Assembly: GCA_964245885.1 (NCBI GenBank)
Contig: CAXTOX010000168.1
Location: 1-7,510, forward strand
Origin: CAHJWO01 sp964245885
GTDB taxonomy: Bacteria; Verrucomicrobiota; Verrucomicrobiia; Chthoniobacterales; SZAS-18
Direction: 5' to 3'
DNA: 7,510 bases
Shown: positions 4,324-7,510 of the stretch, in pieces
Layout of the letters: every line of letters begins with the position of its first letter
How positions within the stretch are numbered: the first letter of the stretch is position 1
Notes under the pieces: generated by a model
Told to the model about the DNA's origin: nothing
Database searches by the model: none
What the model saw: only the letters and a program-made list of their open reading frames with translations
Program-made: the position numbers and the translations under genes

Positions 4324-7107
4324 TTAAGGGGTTGGCAGCGCCTGAGTCGTCGCGCCGGAATTGGAGCGGGTGGCCTCGTGCATTGTCTTGCCACCTGCGT
4401 CGGCAAGCGTGACCTTCGCTGTGAACTTGGCGCGCTGGTCAGCAAAATCTCCGGCCTCGTTGTCACTGATCTGCTTTTTGTCCGTGAGGACTTGCAGTGT
4501 CGCCTGCGCGCGCTTGAACCACTCCCGCGCCTGCACGGGCTCGGAGCGGGCTTCACACAGGTCGCCTTCCAACTCGCAGATGGACACCTCCATCTTCCGC
4601 AAATCCGGGTCGTCCGGGGTCTTGGCGAATTCACCCTCTACCATGGTCTGAGCTGCCTGCGCGTCCTCGGTCGCCTGGGCGTAGTCGCCGAGGTGCCGAC
4701 GCGCTTCCCCCATCGCCCAACGCGCGCCGATGCAGTCGCTGGTGTAGACGCTGTTTTCCGGCGAGCGTGCGGCCAAGCGCAGATTGATCTCCCAGGCCGA
4801 GCGGGCCGCCGCCAGGGCCTCCGGCCAGCGTTTGGCCTGACGCAAGACCGCGGCGTAATCATCAAGGCTGAGGGCGAGATCATTTTGGATGGCCGTGTCG
4901 GCGGGATTGGCGGCGACCAAGGCCTGCGCCAACCTGACGGCGCTAGCCCCGAACTCCAGCCCTTGTGCCGTCAATTTTTGAACCTCGGCCATCCGCAGCC
5001 GGTTGTGGGCGATGTACCAGTTTTCCAGTTGGACGCTGCGATCATGAGGCAATTTTTGCGCGAGCGGGTTGACGATTCCTTCGGCCTGCGCCAAGTCATT
5101 CTCCGCCGCCGGGTAGTCGGCTGCATCCTTGTGGACCTTCGAGATCCTCACCAGGAAGCGCGCCACGTTGACCTGATCCTCCGGCACCCGCGGCGGCGCG
5201 GCGGCCACCGCCCGGGCGATGGGCAATGCTTCGTCGTAGGCCGCCAACGCCGCCGGAAGCTGGAAACAGTCTTCATGCCAGTCGCCGACGTCCATCAGTA
5301 CGTCCACCAACTCGCGCCGACACTCCACCGAGCCGGGCTGTTCCGCCAGCAGCCCGCGCCGTAGCGCCAGCGAGGCTTGGCGATGCCGCAACGCTTCGTC
5401 CTTCCGGTCGGCCCACCACAAGGCCGCGCCGATCTGCTGGTGCAGCTTGGCCAGTTGGTTCCGTGCCTGCCAGTCGTGACCGTTTGCCGCCACGATGGCT
5501 TCCAGCATCCCTTGAGCCTTTTCGTAGCTGGCCAGCGCCCCTTTCAGGTCACCGAGATTGGAATAGCTGGGGTTGCCTTGGATGTCGCCCACCGTCCGGT
5601 AAGCGACGGCAACTTCGCGCCGCAGGTCCTGGTCGTTGCCAGCCTCCGCCGACAGGCTGTCCAGATACTCCTGCGCGCGCTGCACCAGAAGCTGGCGCGT
5701 TTCCGTGCTCCCGGAGAGCCGGGCAATCTTCGGCTCCATCTCGAAGAGGATGGAGTGGGCCAGCCGCCGCACGTCCTCGAACCGGCGGTTGGCGCGGCGG
5801 GCTTGCACCATGGCGACCACCAGGCCGGTCACCAGTGCGAGCACCGCCAAAGTCGCCGCCGCTACCACGGCCTTGTTGCGGCGCACGAACTTGCCCGCAC
5901 GGTAGGCAAACGTGGCTCGGCGCGCACTCACCGGCAATCCTTCACAATAACGGCGGACGTCTTCGGAGAGCCCCGACACACCGGGGTAACGCCGGGCGGG
6001 TTCCTTTTGCAACGCCTTGGCGACGATGTTATCCAGGTCTCCCTCCAATTGGCGGCGCAACGTCGCGGGCCGCCTCTGCGTGGTCGTCATCGTCGCCGGG
6101 GCTGGGTCCGCCGACCGGGTCGTGGCAGCTGGCGCGGAGCTTGTTCGGCTCACCACCGTGCTGGGTCGGGGCGGCTCCTCCTCGCAGATGGCGCGGGCCA
6201 GCTCATCGGGGCGGCGGCCTTTGAGGTGCGCGAAGGGCCGCTGGCCGCAGAGAAGCTCGTAGAGCACCACGCCCAACGAGTACACGTCGCTGGCGGTGGT
6301 GATCGGCTCTCCTTTGAGTTGCTCCGGACTGGCGTACTCCGGTGTCATCGCTCCCTGCATGGTCACCGTAGGGTCTACGTTGACCGTGCCTTCCGGGTCG
6401 AGCAGCTTGGCGATGCCGAAGTCCAGCAGCTTGGGCTCGCCCTCGGCCGTGACGCGGATGTTGGCGGGCTTGAGGTCACGGTGGACGACGAGGTTCTGGT
6501 GCGCGTAGCTCACCGCCGCGCAGACTTTGCGAAAGAGCGCCAGCCGCTCGGTGATCTTCAGTCCTCCTGCCTCGCAAAACTTGTCCAGCCGCTCGCCTTC
6601 GACATACTCCATGACGAGGTACGCCTGCCCGTCGGGCGTCGTGCCGCTACCATAGAGGCGCGCAATGTGCGGATGGCTGAGCGTGGCGAGCACTTTTCTC
6701 TCGTGCCGGAAGTGCTTCCCGCGCACGTCCTCGGCCCGGCCCTGACCGATCAACTTGAGAGCTACCCGGCGCCCATGCACCGTGTCCTCGGCTAGGTACA
6801 CCTCACCCATGCCGCCCACCCCCAGTAGAGAGATAACGCGGTACTCGCCAAGCATGGTTCCCGGCACCAGGTCGCCCGCCGCACCCAGGCCGAGCCTTTC
6901 CAGGCCGTGTCTGAGGACGGGGCGCGCGAGGAACTCCGGCAGTCGGCAGCGAAAGCCCAGCAGCGACTCGATCTCCGCCCGCAACGAGGGCGCGCCCAGA
7001 CACGCCTGCGCCAGGTAACCGGACTGCTGTTCCGGGGGAAGTGTGCTTACTTCGGCGAAAAGGTCAGGCACCTGGGCGGCTTCTTCAAGGGTGAGCGGGA
7101 TTTTCAT
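4324..7107 (-). CDS. Membrane Ser/Thr protein kinase with TPR-like C-terminal half
   Basis: The protein is 927 residues, using the ATG at 7107. A short N-terminal segment (about 9-51: E-E-A-A, L-F-A-E-V, P-P-E-Q-Q, L-R-A-E-I-E-S-L-L) resembles the one preceding many kinases paired with ECF sigma factors. The kinase domain spans about 88-390. It has glycine loop G-V-G-G-M-G-E-V (96-103), lysine K118, alpha-C Glu136, H-R-D-L-K-P-A-N (209-216, catalytic D211), D-F-G (229-231), S-P-E (260-262) and D274, so it looks active. A Ser/Thr/Ala/Pro-rich insertion (about 319-349) interrupts its C-lobe. One membrane helix follows (about 413-435). Residues 436-927 are helical with TPR-like units, including a G-D-I-Q-G-N-P segment (508-513) and alanine-rich repeats, and probably form the sensing or interaction part outside the membrane. 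The frame is open to a further ATG at 7191, but that lies deep inside the sigma gene and adds an unconserved-looking leader. The chosen ATG overlaps the sigma gene end by 23 nt, pointing to translational coupling. Likely substrates are itself and the sigma factor (inference). Confidence 0.95.
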   Translation of the reverse strand: MKIPLTLEEAAQVPDLFAEVSTLPPEQQSGYLAQACLGAPSLRAEIESLLGFRCRLPEFLARPVLRHGLERLGLGAAGDLVPGTMLGEYRVISLLGVGGMGEVYLAEDTVHGRRVALKLIGQGRAEDVRGKHFRHERKVLATLSHPHIARLYGSGTTPDGQAYLVMEYVEGERLDKFCEAGGLKITERLALFRKVCAAVSYAHQNLVVHRDLKPANIRVTAEGEPKLLDFGIAKLLDPEGTVNVDPTVTMQGAMTPEYASPEQLKGEPITTASDVYSLGVVLYELLCGQRPFAHLKGRRPDELARAICEEEPPRPSTVVSRTSSAPAATTRSADPAPATMTTTQRRPATLRRQLEGDLDNIVAKALQKEPARRYPGVSGLSEDVRRYCEGLPVSARRATFAYRAGKFVRRNKAVVAAATLAVLALVTGLVVAMVQARRANRRFEDVRRLAHSILFEMEPKIARLSGSTETRQLLVQRAQEYLDSLSAEAGNDQDLRREVAVAYRTVGDIQGNPSYSNLGDLKGALASYEKAQGMLEAIVAANGHDWQARNQLAKLHQQIGAALWWADRKDEALRHRQASLALRRGLLAEQPGSVECRRELVDVLMDVGDWHEDCFQLPAALAAYDEALPIARAVAAAPPRVPEDQVNVARFLVRISKVHKDAADYPAAENDLAQAEGIVNPLAQKLPHDRSVQLENWYIAHNRLRMAEVQKLTAQGLEFGASAVRLAQALVAANPADTAIQNDLALSLDDYAAVLRQAKRWPEALAAARSAWEINLRLAARSPENSVYTSDCIGARWAMGEARRHLGDYAQATEDAQAAQTMVEGEFAKTPDDPDLRKMEVSICELEGDLCEARSEPVQAREWFKRAQATLQVLTDKKQISDNEAGDFADQRAKFTAKVTLADAGGKTMHEATRSNSGATTQALPTP
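7085..7107 (-). other. 23-nt overlap of sigma factor stop and kinase start
   Basis: The kinase ATG (7107-7105) lies within the last codons of the sigma gene, whose TGA is at 7087-7085, in a different frame. Only a weak purine stretch (GAGA, about 11 nt upstream of the ATG) could serve as a ribosome-binding site. Translation of the kinase may therefore depend on ribosomes finishing the sigma gene. Confidence 0.75.
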
Positions 7108-7510
7108 CGGCGGTGATTTCTCGTTTGAGCCAGTGCAGGGCAAACTGCCAGTCGCGTTCGACGGTGCTTTCCGAAACTTGCAGCACCTCACTGATCTCTT
7201 GCGTATTTAGCCCGCCAAAAAACCTCAGTTCGACCAGGCGACTTTGCCGCGGGTAAAGCTGCGCGAGGCTTTGGAGCGCGCCGTCCAGTGCGACGAGTCC
7301 CAGCCCTTCGTCGCTCAGAAGGTCGCCCGCCTCGTCGAGCGAAATCTTCTCGATCCGTCCGCCGCGCTTGGCCGCCGCGTGGGCGCGGGCGTGGTCCACG
7401 AGGATCTGGCGCATCAGCCGGGCGGCGATGCCGAAGAAGTGCGTGCGGCTCTGCCAGTTGACCTGGGTGGTGTCCACCAGCCGCAGGTAGGCTTCGTGGA
7501 CCAGGGCGGT
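7085..7510 (-). CDS. ECF RNA polymerase sigma factor, TIGR02999/ECF_sub type (5' end outside window)
   Basis: There are 141 residues visible; the family is usually about 180-190, so roughly 45 N-terminal residues are missing. The frame is open to the window edge. A GTG at 7477 is an internal valine, not a start, because the conserved T-A-L-V-H-E-A-Y-L-R-L of region 2 lies upstream of it. Region 2 continues through S-R-T-H-F-F-G-I-A-A-R-L-M-R-Q-I-L-V-D-H-A-R (the -10 recognition part), a linker follows, then region 4 (L-Y-P-R-Q-S-R-L-V-E-L-R-F-F-G-G, then a helix-turn-helix N-T-Q-E-I-S-E-V-L-Q-V-S-E-S-T-V). It should direct RNA polymerase to a specific promoter set. No anti-sigma factor gene is visible downstream; instead a Ser/Thr kinase gene overlaps its end. 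Relatives of this type in Planctomycetota, Verrucomicrobiota and Acidobacteriota are commonly found beside such kinases. The visible part of region 2.2 has Thr-Ala where the acidic pair is usual (see findings). Confidence 0.95.
   Translation of the reverse strand, partial: TALVHEAYLRLVDTTQVNWQSRTHFFGIAARLMRQILVDHARAHAAAKRGGRIEKISLDEAGDLLSDEGLGLVALDGALQSLAQLYPRQSRLVELRFFGGLNTQEISEVLQVSESTVERDWQFALHWLKREITADENPAHP

Noticed and set aside
4192..5364. 390-codon open frame on the plus strand starting in the intergenic region
   Set aside because: Almost all of it is antisense to the TPR-like half of the kinase, and the first 44 codons resemble nothing known.
5377..6795. 472-codon open frame on the plus strand
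   Set aside because: It is antisense to the Ser/Thr kinase catalytic domain and has no recognisable domain.
7108..7191. Upstream extension of the Ser/Thr kinase by 28 residues
   Set aside because: It would enlarge the overlap with sigma region 4 to 107 nt, and the added residues (M-R-C-C-K-F-R-K) look like frame-shifted sigma sequence.
7475..7477. GTG as start of the sigma factor
   Set aside because: Conserved region 2 residues (L-V-H-E-A-Y-L-R-L) are encoded upstream of it, and the frame runs off the window edge.

Overview
The window is GC-rich chromosomal DNA that most resembles Verrucomicrobiota (for example an Opitutaceae-like bacterium). Three things point there. First, a PEP-CTERM protein tail of the type found on large beta-strand-repeat secreted proteins. 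Second, a 14-blade Reg_prop/Y_Y_Y histidine kinase with a separate NarL-type response regulator. Third, an ECF sigma factor of the TIGR02999/'ECF_sub' kind translationally overlapped with a TPR-bearing Ser/Thr kinase. Planctomycetota and Acidobacteriota share parts of this gene set, so the phylum call is inference.

Layout: (1) positions 1-303 (+) are the last 100 codons of a secreted PEP-CTERM protein. (2) 304-424 is a short spacer with two GC-rich hairpins and a GAGG ribosome-binding site. (3) 425-3409 (+) is a complete sensor kinase: signal peptide, 14 propeller blades, Y_Y_Y domain, one membrane helix, HisKA_3 and HATPase_c. (4) 3423-4076 (+), 13 nt further on, is its probable partner, a 217-residue NarL/FixJ-type response regulator. 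(5) 4077-4323 is a convergent intergenic region of visibly lower GC, with inverted repeats and T-runs usable as terminators on either strand. (6) 4324-7107 (-) is a 927-residue Ser/Thr kinase with one membrane helix and a helical TPR-like C-terminal half. (7) 7085-7510 (-) is the ECF sigma factor, cut by the window edge at its 5' end; its stop lies 23 nt inside the kinase gene.

The window thus holds two independent signalling modules facing each other. The + strand module is a two-component pair: the extracytoplasmic propeller is expected to bind a ligand, the kinase core phosphorylates Asp57 of the regulator, and the regulator's LuxR-type HTH acts on unidentified promoters. The - strand module is a sigma factor/Ser-Thr kinase pair with no anti-sigma gene in view. 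The visible part of sigma region 2.2 has Thr-Ala where typical ECF factors have acidic residues, which fits the phosphorylation-activated mechanism described for EcfP/PknT. I do not see CRISPR arrays, tRNA or rRNA genes, insertion sequences or phage genes. Nothing here is convincingly a new kind of system; the sigma/kinase module is the part most worth following up.
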